Shown here in pieces: positions 8,589 through 17,517 of a DNA stretch of 64,000 nt. How positions within the stretch are numbered: position 1 is the first letter of the stretch; every line of letters begins with the position of its first letter. This DNA is from Endozoicomonas elysicola (GTDB taxonomy: Bacteria > Pseudomonadota > Gammaproteobacteria > Pseudomonadales > Endozoicomonadaceae): the NCBI RefSeq assembly GCF_000710775.1, contig NZ_JOJP01000001.1, positions 438,764 to 502,763 on the forward strand. The letters are read 5' to 3'. The notes under the pieces are model-generated. The model searched no databases. It saw only the letters and a list, made by a program, of their open reading frames with translations, and had not been told where the DNA came from. The translations under genes and the position numbers were made by a program.

Positions 8589-8856
8589 CCAGGGCCTGTT
8601 GACGTTTCGTTGAGTGCTCAGCGGATCAGGGCGCTCCTATGACGAGGCGTGGCATTGCAGGAAGGCTGGTTGCCTTTCAAAATGCCTCAACGACGTTATA
8701 GGGGCGCCATGATCCGCCCGAAGGGTAGCCCAGAAAAGCGTCATCTGCTTTGTCAGACTTGCTTGATGTAGAATAACTACACGCTGCGCAAGTCTTTCGC
8801 GCATATGGCGCTTTTCTGGGCCACTGAGCACGCAACGAAACGTCAACAGGCCCTGG
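8589..8856. repeat. Branched (three-way) palindromic repeat element, 268 bp
   Basis: The outer arms 8589-8621 and 8824-8856 form a 33-bp inverted repeat with one mismatch (starts CCAGGGCCTGTTGACG). Inside are two separate hairpins: 8621-8717 (46-nt arms, well paired in the outer 24 nt) and 8728-8821 (outer 13 bp GCCCAGAAAAGCG perfect, inner AGACTTGC/GCAAGTCT perfect). Together they fold as a cloverleaf or three-way junction in either strand. No convincing reading frame is present. Its outer arm shares CTGTTGAC with the element at 62013-62183. Probably a non-autonomous mobile or REP-like element; no target duplication is evident. Confidence 0.85.
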
Positions 8857-8904
8857 AAGCATTCTATACCCAGTTACCCAGAATCGTAAGTGAGTCCGTA
8901 ATCC

Positions 8905-11655
8905 ATGTCAGAACAAGCCAGTACACCTCAACTCATACTCGTTGATGGCTCATCTTACCTCTATCGCGCTTTTCATGCCTCTGAGCGCGCCAATCTGCGA
9001 ACTGCTGATGGTCGCCCAACGGGTGCAATTCGGGTGATGACGAATATGCTGCGCAGTCTTATGCGGCAGTACCAAGGTAGTCATGTCACTGTAATTTTTG
9101 ATGCTAAAGGGAAAAACTTTCGTCATGAAATGTACAGTGAATACAAGGCAACCCGAAAGCCTATGCCTGACGATCTTCGCTCGCAGATAGAACCTATTCA
9201 TCAGATCGTCACGGCTCTTGGGTTGCCGCTGCTGATGATTGAAGGTGTTGAGGCAGATGATGTGATCGGAACACTGGCCAGGCAGGCTACCGAGAAAAAA
9301 ATCGAGACCATTATTTCTACGGGCGATAAAGATATCGCCCAGCTGGTCACCGAGCATGTATCGATGATCGATACCATGAATGATGTCTTTACCGATGTCA
9401 GTGGTGTAGAGAACAAATTTGGGGTTCCTGCCCATTTGATTATTGACTACCTGGCTCTGATGGGTGACAGCAGCGATAACATCCCCGGTATGCCGGGCGT
9501 TGGGCAGAAAACAGCACTGGCTTTGCTTAATGGTCTTGGCAGTATTGATGAAATTGCTGAACGACTGGATGAAGTGTCAGCACTTGGGTTCAGGGGTAGC
9601 AAGAATTTTGCGGAAAAATTTACTGAGCATAAGGACATTGTGCTGTTATCCAGAGAGCTGGCGACGATCAAGACCGATGTAGCGTTACCGGTTTCCATTG
9701 ATAATCTGGAAATGCAGCCTGTTAATAAAGAGCAGCTGTTAGCACTGTTTAAAGAGTATGAATTCAGAACATTGATCTCGGAACTGGAGAAAGAAGGTTC
9801 TGGGTCTGCTGTTAATGAAGAGACAGAAGAAAAAGCAGTGGAACCTGCCGGTGAGTATTCAATCATCACCGATGAAGCGGAGTTCCTTAACTGGATAAAG
9901 CAGCTGGAGTCTGCAGAGTTATTCGCCTTTGATACGGAAACCACCAGCCTGAATTATATGGAAGCAGAGCTGGTGGGTGTTTCTTTTGCCATTGAGCCCG
10001 GTAAAGCTGCTTATGTACCCGTTGCTCATGATTATCTTGGCGCTCCTGTACAGCTGGATCGAAACTGGGTGCTGGAAAAACTGAAACCTTTGCTGGAAGA
10101 CTCTGATAAGCACAAGGTTGGACAGAATTTTAAATACGATGAAAGTGTATTGGCCCGTTATGACATTCATATGAAGGGGGCCGTTTTTGACACAATGCTT
10201 GAGTCTTATGTTTTGAACTCGGTGGCTACCCGGCACAATATGGACGCCCTGGCAGAGCACTACCTGGGGTACAAAACCGTCAAGTATGAGGATATTGCTG
10301 GCAAAGGAGTGAAGCAGCTGACCTTTAACCAGATTGAGCTGGAAAAAGCGGGTCCCTATGCTGCAGAAGATGCTGACATTACGTTGCGTCTTCATCGTGC
10401 TATCTGGGCACTGCTTAAACCTGAGGCTTCTTTGGAACAAGTGTTCAAGGATATAGAAATGCCACTGGTGGATATTCTCTCACGAATTGAACGCCATGGC
10501 GCCTTGGTGGATTCTGGTTTATTGAATCAACAGAGTCTTGAGATTGGGCAGCGACTAAAGGAGCTTGAGAAAGCTGCGCATGACGAGGCGGGGGAAGCAT
10601 TTAATTTATCGTCACCAAAGCAGTTACAGGAGTTGTTCTTTAATAAGTTGCAGCTTCCTGTGATAAAGAAGACTCCCAAGGGACAGCCTTCAACTGCAGA
10701 AGAAGTTTTGCAGGAACTGGCTCTGGATTACCCACTTCCCAAACTGATTCTTGAGCACCGTGGTTTAAGCAAGCTGAAATCCACTTATACGGACAAGCTC
10801 CCACAAATGATCAATGCTGCTACCGGACGAATACATACCTCTTACCATCAGGCAGTGACTGCAACGGGGCGGCTCTCTTCTTCCGACCCGAACCTTCAGA
10901 ATATTCCTATTCGAACCCTTGAAGGTCGACGGGTGCGCCAGGCCTTTATCGCCCCCAGAGGTTACAAACTGGTTGCTGCGGATTATTCCCAGATTGAACT
11001 CAGAATCATGGCGCACTTATCAAAAGATAAGGGGCTGTTGGATGCTTTTGCCAATGGTCTTGATATTCATAAAGCAACTGCTGCCGAAGTGTTCGGCGTT
11101 ACATTGGAAGACGTAACCAGTGATCAGCGACGCAGTGCCAAGGCTATCAATTTTGGATTGATTTATGGAATGTCCTCCTTTGGGTTAGCCAAGCAGCTGG
11201 GTGTCTCCAGAAAGTCTGCTCAGGAATACATTGATCTCTACTTTGAGCGTTATCCCGGTGTCCTGAGGTATATGGAAGAGACAAAAGCCTTCGCACGGGA
11301 AAATGGGTATGTAGAGACCATTTTTGGTCGTCGTTTATATCTTCCAGAAATCAATGCTCGAAACGGTATGAGACGACAGGGAGCTGAACGAACAGCGATT
11401 AATGCGCCCATGCAAGGAACCGCTGCGGATATTATAAAAAAGGCTATGATCCTGGTTGACCGGTGGTTGCAAGAATCAGCATTCAATGCTCGTGTGATTA
11501 TGCAGGTTCACGATGAACTGGTTCTTGAGGTTGCAGATGAAAACGTTGAGGTTGTTATTGACGGAATAAAATCGCAGATGGCCAGTGCTGCAGAGCTCAG
11601 CGTTCCACTGTTAGTCGAAGCTGGTGTTGGTGGTAACTGGGACGAGGCTCATTGA
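8905..11655 (+). CDS. polA: DNA polymerase I
   Basis: A 916-aa three-domain polymerase for Okazaki-fragment processing and repair. The 5'-3' exonuclease domain is residues 1-290 (LVDGSSYLYRAFHA at the N-terminus; DSSDNIPGMPGVGQKTA helix-hairpin-helix near 190). The proofreading domain is about 320-510 and keeps the DxE motif (FAFDTETTSL). The polymerase domain has motif A DYSQIELRIMAHLS, motif B RRSAKAINFGLIYGMSSFGL and motif C VMQVHDELVLEV. Length matches E. coli PolI. The ATG at 8905 has only a weak ribosome site. Downstream lie small-RNA candidates rather than engB, the usual neighbour. Confidence 0.98.
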   Translation: MSEQASTPQLILVDGSSYLYRAFHASERANLRTADGRPTGAIRVMTNMLRSLMRQYQGSHVTVIFDAKGKNFRHEMYSEYKATRKPMPDDLRSQIEPIHQIVTALGLPLLMIEGVEADDVIGTLARQATEKKIETIISTGDKDIAQLVTEHVSMIDTMNDVFTDVSGVENKFGVPAHLIIDYLALMGDSSDNIPGMPGVGQKTALALLNGLGSIDEIAERLDEVSALGFRGSKNFAEKFTEHKDIVLLSRELATIKTDVALPVSIDNLEMQPVNKEQLLALFKEYEFRTLISELEKEGSGSAVNEETEEKAVEPAGEYSIITDEAEFLNWIKQLESAELFAFDTETTSLNYMEAELVGVSFAIEPGKAAYVPVAHDYLGAPVQLDRNWVLEKLKPLLEDSDKHKVGQNFKYDESVLARYDIHMKGAVFDTMLESYVLNSVATRHNMDALAEHYLGYKTVKYEDIAGKGVKQLTFNQIELEKAGPYAAEDADITLRLHRAIWALLKPEASLEQVFKDIEMPLVDILSRIERHGALVDSGLLNQQSLEIGQRLKELEKAAHDEAGEAFNLSSPKQLQELFFNKLQLPVIKKTPKGQPSTAEEVLQELALDYPLPKLILEHRGLSKLKSTYTDKLPQMINAATGRIHTSYHQAVTATGRLSSSDPNLQNIPIRTLEGRRVRQAFIAPRGYKLVAADYSQIELRIMAHLSKDKGLLDAFANGLDIHKATAAEVFGVTLEDVTSDQRRSAKAINFGLIYGMSSFGLAKQLGVSRKSAQEYIDLYFERYPGVLRYMEETKAFARENGYVETIFGRRLYLPEINARNGMRRQGAERTAINAPMQGTAADIIKKAMILVDRWLQESAFNARVIMQVHDELVLEVADENVEVVIDGIKSQMASAAELSVPLLVEAGVGGNWDEAH

Positions 11656-11726
11656 GTTTTACTCTGTTCTAAAAAAGTATCAGCAGTAAGTCTGAGAAGA
11701 GTTTTGTAAGTTTTTCTTAAAGATTG

Positions 11727-11753
11727 GAACTTTATTGCCATATGCTTGTCTCA
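11727..11753 (+). promoter_or_regulatory. Sigma-E/AlgU-type promoter of small-RNA unit A
   Basis: GGAACTT (-35; GAACTT at 11727-11732), exactly 16 bp, then TCTCA (-10, 11749-11753). This fits the extracytoplasmic sigma factor RpoE/AlgU pattern GAACTT-N16-TCTGA, with one -10 change. It lies 72 bp after the polA stop. The same arrangement recurs at 11934-11960. Confidence 0.75.
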
Positions 11754-11758
11754 TATAG

Positions 11759-11876
11759 TGAGCCTCGAAAATGAGTTGCTCCTTGTGTGTTTTGTGTTGG
11801 CAATTTTAAAGCGGTATCTGTTTCCCCGCATATATCGTTCAAAGCCAGTATCCTCAATCAGGATTCTGGCTTTTTC
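11759..11876 (+). ncRNA. Small-RNA candidate A downstream of polA (ErsA/Spot 42 position)
   Basis: About 118 nt, from the predicted start after the sigma-E-type promoter to a terminator with stem AGCCAG..ATCCT / AGGAT..CTGGCT and TTTTT (11843-11875). It contains CTCCTTGTGTG followed by TTTTGTGTTGGCA (11779-11802), near-identical to a stretch in unit B. CTCCTT could pair with AAGGAG ribosome sites. Spot 42 (enterobacteria, vibrios) and ErsA (Pseudomonas, AlgU-dependent) occupy the same place next to polA. Position, promoter class and length support an ErsA-like RNA. Sequence homology to ErsA was not tested, and start and end are predictions. Confidence 0.72.
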
Positions 11877-11903
11877 TTTATCTGCTGAACATCGGGTAGA
11901 AAA

Positions 11904-11931
11904 TTTTTTATTTTTTATTTTTTATTTTTTA
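11904..11931 (+). repeat. Four tandem copies of TTTTTTA upstream of unit B promoter
   Basis: Exactly four 7-bp units, TTTTTTA, ending 2 bp before the GGAACTT of promoter B. Such a tract could act as an UP-like or bent element, and its copy number could change by slippage. Promoter A lacks it. Confidence 0.9.
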
Positions 11932-11933
11932 GG

Positions 11934-11960
11934 GAACTTTATAGAACTTTGCTTGTCTGA
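11934..11960 (+). promoter_or_regulatory. Sigma-E/AlgU-type promoter of small-RNA unit B
   Basis: GGAACTT (GAACTT at 11934-11939), exactly 16 bp, then TCTGA (11956-11960), a full match to the RpoE/AlgU pattern. The spacer ends TTTGCTTG, similar to TATGCTTG in promoter A, so the promoter is part of the duplicated unit. Confidence 0.8.
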
Positions 11961-11965
11961 ATATA

Positions 11966-12112
11966 TGAGGATAGGAAAAAAGCAATAGTTTGGTACTGGT
12001 TTCTTATTGCTCACTGTGTGTTTTGTGTTGACAGAAATTTAAGTTGTAGGCTGCTCCCCTGTAGCCGAAGCTATATAGTCAGTGTTCCTCCCCCGGACGC
12101 TGGCTTTTTTTT
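11966..12112 (+). ncRNA. Small-RNA candidate B, paralogue of A
   Basis: About 147 nt from the predicted start to a terminator at 12077-12112: stem AGTCAGTGTTCC / GGACGCTGGCT with G-U pairs, then eight T. It carries TTGCTCACTGTGTG plus TTTTGTGTTGACA (12007-12033), matching unit A at 23 of about 27 positions. A C-rich run (CCTCCCCC) sits in the terminator loop and could pair with G-rich ribosome sites. No ribosome site or reading frame fits the transcript. The pair looks like a tandem duplication that then diverged. Confidence 0.72.
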
Positions 12113-12227
12113 GCCCCGCTTTTATGCAAGTACAGCCTAACAAATATGCTTTGGCTGCCGATTAAGCATTTAAGGTGTGTTGGTTGAAGGTTTGTTTGCT
12201 GCAGAACAAGCTCCTGAACTATTAAAA

Positions 12228-12316
12228 CCTCGGCCTTTGTTGTGTACTTTGCGGATGTCGGTATTGGATAGTGACAGAATGAAGCGGTCATCCTCCCCTG
12301 ATGACCGCTTTTTTTT
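12228..12316 (+). ncRNA. Third small-RNA candidate C ending at a strong terminator
   Basis: The end is firm: AAGCGGTCATC / GATGACCGCTT (11 bp perfect, loop CTCCCCT) plus eight T at 12309-12316, oriented + and with no gene upstream to terminate except the small RNAs. The start is a guess from a sigma-70-like pair TTGCTG and TATTAA 18 bp apart. It has a weak resemblance to the A/B core (CTTTGTTGTGTACTTTG). No sigma-E-type box was found. The terminator could instead back up unit B. Confidence 0.4.
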
Positions 12317-12354
12317 GTTGGAGAGAAAATAGTAGGCATCTTTTTGGTGTTTTT

Positions 12355-12434
12355 ATACCCGTACGCCTTTGAAGCTTCGACTTTACTGGCTTGCTCGCAT
12401 GCAGCCGCATAGCAATTTCAAATCCTTTGGATAT
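12355..12434. repeat. Dispersed palindromic repeat, short copy
   Basis: Begins ATACCC, continues CCTTTGAAGCTTCGACTTT and ends with TAGCAATTTCAAATCCTTTG plus GATAT. The ends form an imperfect inverted repeat (TTTGAAG-TGCTA type). The same end sequences occur at 62925-63082 with a longer middle. It lies between the small-RNA block and the end of the glutamate dehydrogenase gene. Confidence 0.75.
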
Positions 12435-12450
12435 ATTGCCATAGTCTGTG

Positions 12451-15400
12451 TCAGGTTAGGGCTATTAGAGACAGCTCCTGAACAGCGACTGATAGCATGG
12501 CAAGGTTCTGTTCTCTGGCCGACTGTATTTCCCTGACGGTTGTTTTCCAGAGATCAATTGGCTCAGCATTTTTTTCCAACCACACTGTAAGTTGCTCTTC
12601 TGGATTTCCTTCAGAGAGGGTTAGAACATTAATACAGTTGTCATTGAGTGTCCTATCTAACTGATCTTTGAGCGATGACTGTGCTTTGCGTTGCCAGAGA
12701 TCATTAACCGGCAGCTGACGAATACGTTCCCTTAACCAGGGAAGGCAAAGACAATCCTCAAGAGCAAAAAAGATGGAAGCCACATCAGTAACGGTATGCT
12801 TATACTCATTTGCCACACTGACCATGAAAAGTACGTAATAAAGATATCTAAGACCAGCACAGGTTTCCGCCAGTGCTTGTGGTAGTTGCGCTTCCTGTAA
12901 CCAGGTAACCCTGCCTCCCAGCCACTCACAGTCCTCTTCTCCCAGAAGTTCTGCTAGCTGTCCACTGACGGCGCTGACCCCTGGTTTATAGTTGCTGATG
13001 AGATACTCAATATCCATGGCGTTGCTATGATTTCTCAGCAGCCAGATACACGCCTTTTCAACATGTTGCTGAACCCGGAATAGCTCTACTCTCTGGATAT
13101 GATCCTTTACATCAAACCCAAGGTTCTCAAACTGATCCCAGATAGATTGAATGGAAAAGATCTCTTTGATAGTCATAAATGCTCGAACACAATTCAGTTC
13201 TGAGTTTCTGGTTTCCTGTTGAATATATTCTATAAAGGTTGCCCCCATTCTGTTCCCGATTTCATTACTGAGATGGGTCGCCAGTATTTCGGTTTTTAAT
13301 GGGTGACCCATAATTTGATCCGAGAATTGATTTCGGAGTTGTGAGGGGAAATAGTCCAGTAGTTTTGCTGAAAGGACTGAGTCTTTAGCCACTTCGGAGG
13401 GGACAAGGGCTTCAAACAGGTCCAGTTTAGTATGGGATAAAAGAATGGCTATTTCTGGCCTGGTAAGGCCTTCTCCAGCTTTCACTCTGGCTTTAAGTTC
13501 AGCATCTGAAGGCAGACAGTCCAGAGTTCGGTTGAGCCGTCCTTTCTGTTCGAGTTTCCTGATCAGGAATCGGTGGTCGTTAAACAATATAAGACTTTGC
13601 TGCAGACTCAGGCTTAATCGTTGGCTTTGTAAAAAGTTATGCCTGAGAACCAGTCTGGCAATTTCATCAGTCATGCTGGCCAGTAATACATTACGCTGCT
13701 TGATGGTAATGTCACCGTCATCAACCATCTGGTTAAGGAGGATCTTGATGTTTACTTCATGATCAGAGCTGTCAACACCCCCGGAGTTATCAATAGCGTC
13801 TGTGTTGATCAAGCCGCCTTTTTTGGAAAACTCTATTCTTGCCAGCTGAGTTAAGCCCAGATTCCCACCTTCCCCTACTGCACTGGTATTCAGCTCTGTT
13901 GCGCTTATGCGAACATTATCATTTGATCGATCTCCCACATCGGCGTTGCTTTCATAACTGGCTTTTACATAGGTACCAATCCCCCCATTCCACAATAGAT
14001 CAGCCGGGGCTTTTAGAATAGTTTGAATAAGCTCAGCAGGAGACATCATGGATTTATCGGTTGCCAGGACGGTTCTGGCCTGTTTGCTTAAATGGATGTT
14101 TTTTAATTGGCGGCTGAATACTCCGCCCCCTTCCGATATAGTGCTGCGATCGTAATCATCCCAGGATGACCTTGGTAAATTAAACAGACGCTGGCGCTCA
14201 CTGAAACTGGCAGATATATCTGGATCCGGGTCGATAAAAATGTGCTGGTGGTTAAAGGCTGCTATTAAACGAATATGGTTAGATAGCAGCATTCCGTTGC
14301 CAAAAACATCCCCGGACATGTCACCAATGCCGATTACTGTAAAGTCATGGTTCTGGGTATCTATTTCGCGTTCTTTAAAGATTCTTTTGACGGATTCCCA
14401 GGCTCCTCTGGCTGTTATACCCATTTTTTTATGGTCATAGCCCTGACTTCCACCAGAGGCAAAAGCATCACCCAGCCAGAACCCATAGCTCTTGGATACA
14501 TCGTTCGCTATATCTGAAAAGCTTGCGGTGCCCTTATCCGCAGCGACCACAAGATAAGGGTCATCATCGTCGTATCGTACGATATCTTCAGGGGGAATAA
14601 TGTTTCCAGTTTGAAGATTATCGGTAAGATCAAGAAGCCCAGAGATAAAAGATCGATAGCAGGAAATGCCCTCAGTCTGTATTTCTTCCCTGGAACCATT
14701 TCCAGTGAGCTGTTTTGCTACAAAGCCCCCTTTTGCTCCATGGGGTACTATGACGGCATTCTTTATCATCTGGGCTTTTACAAGGCCCAGAATTTCTGTG
14801 CGAAAGTCTTCCATTCTGTCCGACCACCTCAATCCTCCCCTGGCAATCTTTCCTCCCCGCATATGAATGCCTTCAAATCTTGGTGAGTAGACAAATATTT
14901 CAAACATTGGCCTTGGGTGTGGAGATGTTGGAATCTTTTCGGGTTTCAGTTTGAAAGACAGGTAGTCTTTAGGTTCTCCATTACGTTCTTTCTGATAAGC
15001 GTTAGTTCTCAGCATGGCTTCAATTACGCTGAGAAAGTGACGGAGAATCCGATCCTCATCCAGGTTGGCAACATTGTCCAGCAGTTGGTAAATCCGCTCT
15101 GAGCAAGCACTGGCAATTTCATTTCGATCGCCACGAAAGCCCGGATAAAAACGGATACTGAACAGGTCTGCGATTTCACGAACAACGGGTGGGTTACTAT
15201 TAAGCACTTTTTGCATGTAGCTCTGGCTGAAAGGCACCTGAAGTTGCAGCAGGTATTTAGACAGAGCTCTAATGAGTACAACTTGTTCCCAATTTAAAGC
15301 TGCGGAAACGACCAGCCCATTGAACCCATCATTCTCCATTTCACCCTTCCAGGTGCGGATGAAAACCTCATGGAACTGCTCTCGTAGATGAATATCTTCA

Positions 15401-17307
15401 AGGTTGGTGCTGCTTGCTTGTGTACTCCCTGCTTCTTTTGTATTTGTTGTCAGGGCGTTCTCATGGCCATTAGGTTCAATACTGAAATCAAGTACCCAGG
15501 CACTTTCCAGGCTACTGGGACTGATTGCATAAGGTCTTGCACTACGAACCCTTACTCCCATCTTTTCAAGAATGGGAAGTATATCTGACAGCGCGAGCAG
15601 AGGCCCTTTCCCAAGGACTCGAAAGTGCCAGCGATAGTGATCAGTCACTGGGCGATATAGACTGGTGCTTATCTGATGACTGTCTTTTAAAGATTCCAGG
15701 CGCTGGATATCCGCTACTGCCTGACGAGGTGTGACATCCTCTCGGTAAGCAGCGGGAAACGCCAGCAGGTAGCACTGTGTCATCCGGTTGCCGGTGGCTT
15801 CACCAAACGCCTCTTTTAATGCCTGCTGTAAATGGTCTGACCAACTCAGCATCGCCTCATGAATCATTGCTTCCAGTCGCTCAACATCAACATTCTGCTG
15901 ATTGGCATGACGACAATGCACCGTAAACTGCAACTGTGCCATTGGGTTTTCAGAGAGCTGAACATTGAAGTCGATACTGTTTCCGTTTAATTCACTGAGC
16001 AGAATCTGCTGCATCTTTAAACGAAGTTCAGTATTGAAGTTATCTCTGGATACATAGATAAGTACGGTGATAAAGCGGTCATAAGCGTCAGGTCGGAGAA
16101 AAACTTTCAGCTGTCGTAGCTCGTGGCAGTCGAGAATTCCGTTTATGACACTTTTGAGCTGCTCATAGCTCGCCTGCAGAAGTTCATCTCTTGGGTAGTC
16201 ATGAATGATGTGTCGGAGGGCATTTCCTCGATGACTGTTTGCAGGGCAGCTGTTATTTTTCAGGAGTTTTGCCACTTTTTTCCGTATCAGGGGGATTTCA
16301 TTCAGAGGTACGTTATAAGTGGTTGAAGAAAATAGTCCGAAAAAGCGCCACTCTCCGATTACTATGCCTGCGTCGTTAAATTGCTTTATCCCTATATAGT
16401 CCAGATGAGCTGGTCGATGAACCGTTGAGCGGCTGGTAGATTTGGTAATGACAAGCAGCTCGGATGTTTGAATTTTTGATGCAATATAAGGAGAAAGATC
16501 TTGTTCTACCGGATTATGGGGGCGATCTTCTCTAAAGGTCCCCAAGCCGGTTTTGCTACTGGTGCGTAATTTTAGCTTACGCGTGTCATGAATGATCTCG
16601 TAGTAACGAAAACCAATAAAAAGGAAATTATCCTTTTTAATCCAGTGTAGAAAAGCCAGGGCTTCTTTCAGTTCCAACTCCTGCAATGGGGCAGGATGGC
16701 TTTGACACCATTGGATTGCTTCATCCAGCCTGGCTTGCATTGCCTCCCAGTCAGAAACAACTTTATGAACATCCTCCACGATGCTTCGGATACCAGAAAC
16801 CACTTTTTCCAAGTCAAGGTGGTCTGATTGCCGGTCAATTTCAATTCGAATAACTGCTTCATCGAGAACTGCTTGATGAGTACCAATGGAGTGTAGCTGA
16901 CCAGTGTTGTCTCGCTCCGACTGAATAGTCGGATGATTCAGGCTGTAAACTTTTATTTTTTGACGGTCAAGTTCCATAAGAACTGAAGAAACCAGAAATG
17001 GCATGTCATCAACGATGATTTCAACAATGCTGTGTGTTGAATGCCAATGATGTGTTTCCGGCTCAGGGTTGTAAGCACGGATCTTGATTTGTTCCGATGG
17101 CCTTATCTGCAAAAACTGCCACAGACAGAGCAGAGCACCATAGCAGTCATCAGTATTTATCTGGGTGAGATCTTTTGGGGAAACGCCTTGGTAGTAAGCA
17201 TCTGCAAGAGACTGTATTTGCTCACACTCTTTGTTTGACATGCGTTTTGCCAGGAGTGATTGAACCTGATTAACGATGACTGCTCGAAAATCTTTAAAGC
17301 GGTTCAT
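12451..17307 (-). CDS. gdhB: NAD-specific glutamate dehydrogenase, 180-kDa class
   Basis: A large enzyme (about 1618 aa) of the bacterial NAD-GDH family, which deaminates glutamate to 2-oxoglutarate and ammonia for catabolism. The N-terminal half holds ACT-like regulatory regions, and the catalytic core lies near residues 770-1130. Recognisable core pieces are IHMRGGKIARGGLRWSDR, LVKAQMIKNAVIVPHGAKGG (substrate-lysine region) and IGIGDMSGDVFGNGML (nucleotide-binding). I placed the start at the ATG at 17307 (MNRFKDFR), which has AGAGGA 5 nt upstream; a GTG at 17349 gives 14 more residues. It is transcribed alone, divergent from rpmB. Confidence 0.95.
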   Translation of the reverse strand: MNRFKDFRAVIVNQVQSLLAKRMSNKECEQIQSLADAYYQGVSPKDLTQINTDDCYGALLCLWQFLQIRPSEQIKIRAYNPEPETHHWHSTHSIVEIIVDDMPFLVSSVLMELDRQKIKVYSLNHPTIQSERDNTGQLHSIGTHQAVLDEAVIRIEIDRQSDHLDLEKVVSGIRSIVEDVHKVVSDWEAMQARLDEAIQWCQSHPAPLQELELKEALAFLHWIKKDNFLFIGFRYYEIIHDTRKLKLRTSSKTGLGTFREDRPHNPVEQDLSPYIASKIQTSELLVITKSTSRSTVHRPAHLDYIGIKQFNDAGIVIGEWRFFGLFSSTTYNVPLNEIPLIRKKVAKLLKNNSCPANSHRGNALRHIIHDYPRDELLQASYEQLKSVINGILDCHELRQLKVFLRPDAYDRFITVLIYVSRDNFNTELRLKMQQILLSELNGNSIDFNVQLSENPMAQLQFTVHCRHANQQNVDVERLEAMIHEAMLSWSDHLQQALKEAFGEATGNRMTQCYLLAFPAAYREDVTPRQAVADIQRLESLKDSHQISTSLYRPVTDHYRWHFRVLGKGPLLALSDILPILEKMGVRVRSARPYAISPSSLESAWVLDFSIEPNGHENALTTNTKEAGSTQASSTNLEDIHLREQFHEVFIRTWKGEMENDGFNGLVVSAALNWEQVVLIRALSKYLLQLQVPFSQSYMQKVLNSNPPVVREIADLFSIRFYPGFRGDRNEIASACSERIYQLLDNVANLDEDRILRHFLSVIEAMLRTNAYQKERNGEPKDYLSFKLKPEKIPTSPHPRPMFEIFVYSPRFEGIHMRGGKIARGGLRWSDRMEDFRTEILGLVKAQMIKNAVIVPHGAKGGFVAKQLTGNGSREEIQTEGISCYRSFISGLLDLTDNLQTGNIIPPEDIVRYDDDDPYLVVAADKGTASFSDIANDVSKSYGFWLGDAFASGGSQGYDHKKMGITARGAWESVKRIFKEREIDTQNHDFTVIGIGDMSGDVFGNGMLLSNHIRLIAAFNHQHIFIDPDPDISASFSERQRLFNLPRSSWDDYDRSTISEGGGVFSRQLKNIHLSKQARTVLATDKSMMSPAELIQTILKAPADLLWNGGIGTYVKASYESNADVGDRSNDNVRISATELNTSAVGEGGNLGLTQLARIEFSKKGGLINTDAIDNSGGVDSSDHEVNIKILLNQMVDDGDITIKQRNVLLASMTDEIARLVLRHNFLQSQRLSLSLQQSLILFNDHRFLIRKLEQKGRLNRTLDCLPSDAELKARVKAGEGLTRPEIAILLSHTKLDLFEALVPSEVAKDSVLSAKLLDYFPSQLRNQFSDQIMGHPLKTEILATHLSNEIGNRMGATFIEYIQQETRNSELNCVRAFMTIKEIFSIQSIWDQFENLGFDVKDHIQRVELFRVQQHVEKACIWLLRNHSNAMDIEYLISNYKPGVSAVSGQLAELLGEEDCEWLGGRVTWLQEAQLPQALAETCAGLRYLYYVLFMVSVANEYKHTVTDVASIFFALEDCLCLPWLRERIRQLPVNDLWQRKAQSSLKDQLDRTLNDNCINVLTLSEGNPEEQLTVWLEKNAEPIDLWKTTVREIQSAREQNLAMLSVAVQELSLIALT

Positions 17308-17517
17308 GATATTCCTCTGTAGTTCGAAGTGAGGAGGCAAGTTATTCACGGGGCTCAGCTGGATAGATGATGTTCCGTGCTAACAGCCCTATTGTTCAGC
17401 GACTGGCAAATCTCATGCGCTATCAGCAGATTGTCAGGGTTCTGTAGCCCTGGAACACTGGTAACTGTGTTTCCACAAAAGTGTCTATCTCACCGAGACG
17501 GTTTTAGGTGGTACTGG

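Noticed and set aside
8637-8862. Overlapping open frames inside the 8589-8856 repeat
   Set aside because: They run through long inverted repeats, have arginine/alanine-rich chance composition and no ribosome site; the DNA structure explains the sequence.
11735-11760. Sigma-70-like TTGCCA and TATAGT upstream of small RNA A
   Set aside because: The spacing is 13 bp, too short. The sigma-E-type boxes have correct spacing and recur in unit B.
12079-12339. Minus-strand frame across the small-RNA terminators
   Set aside because: It spans two + strand terminators and repeat-like sequence and lacks a start signal.
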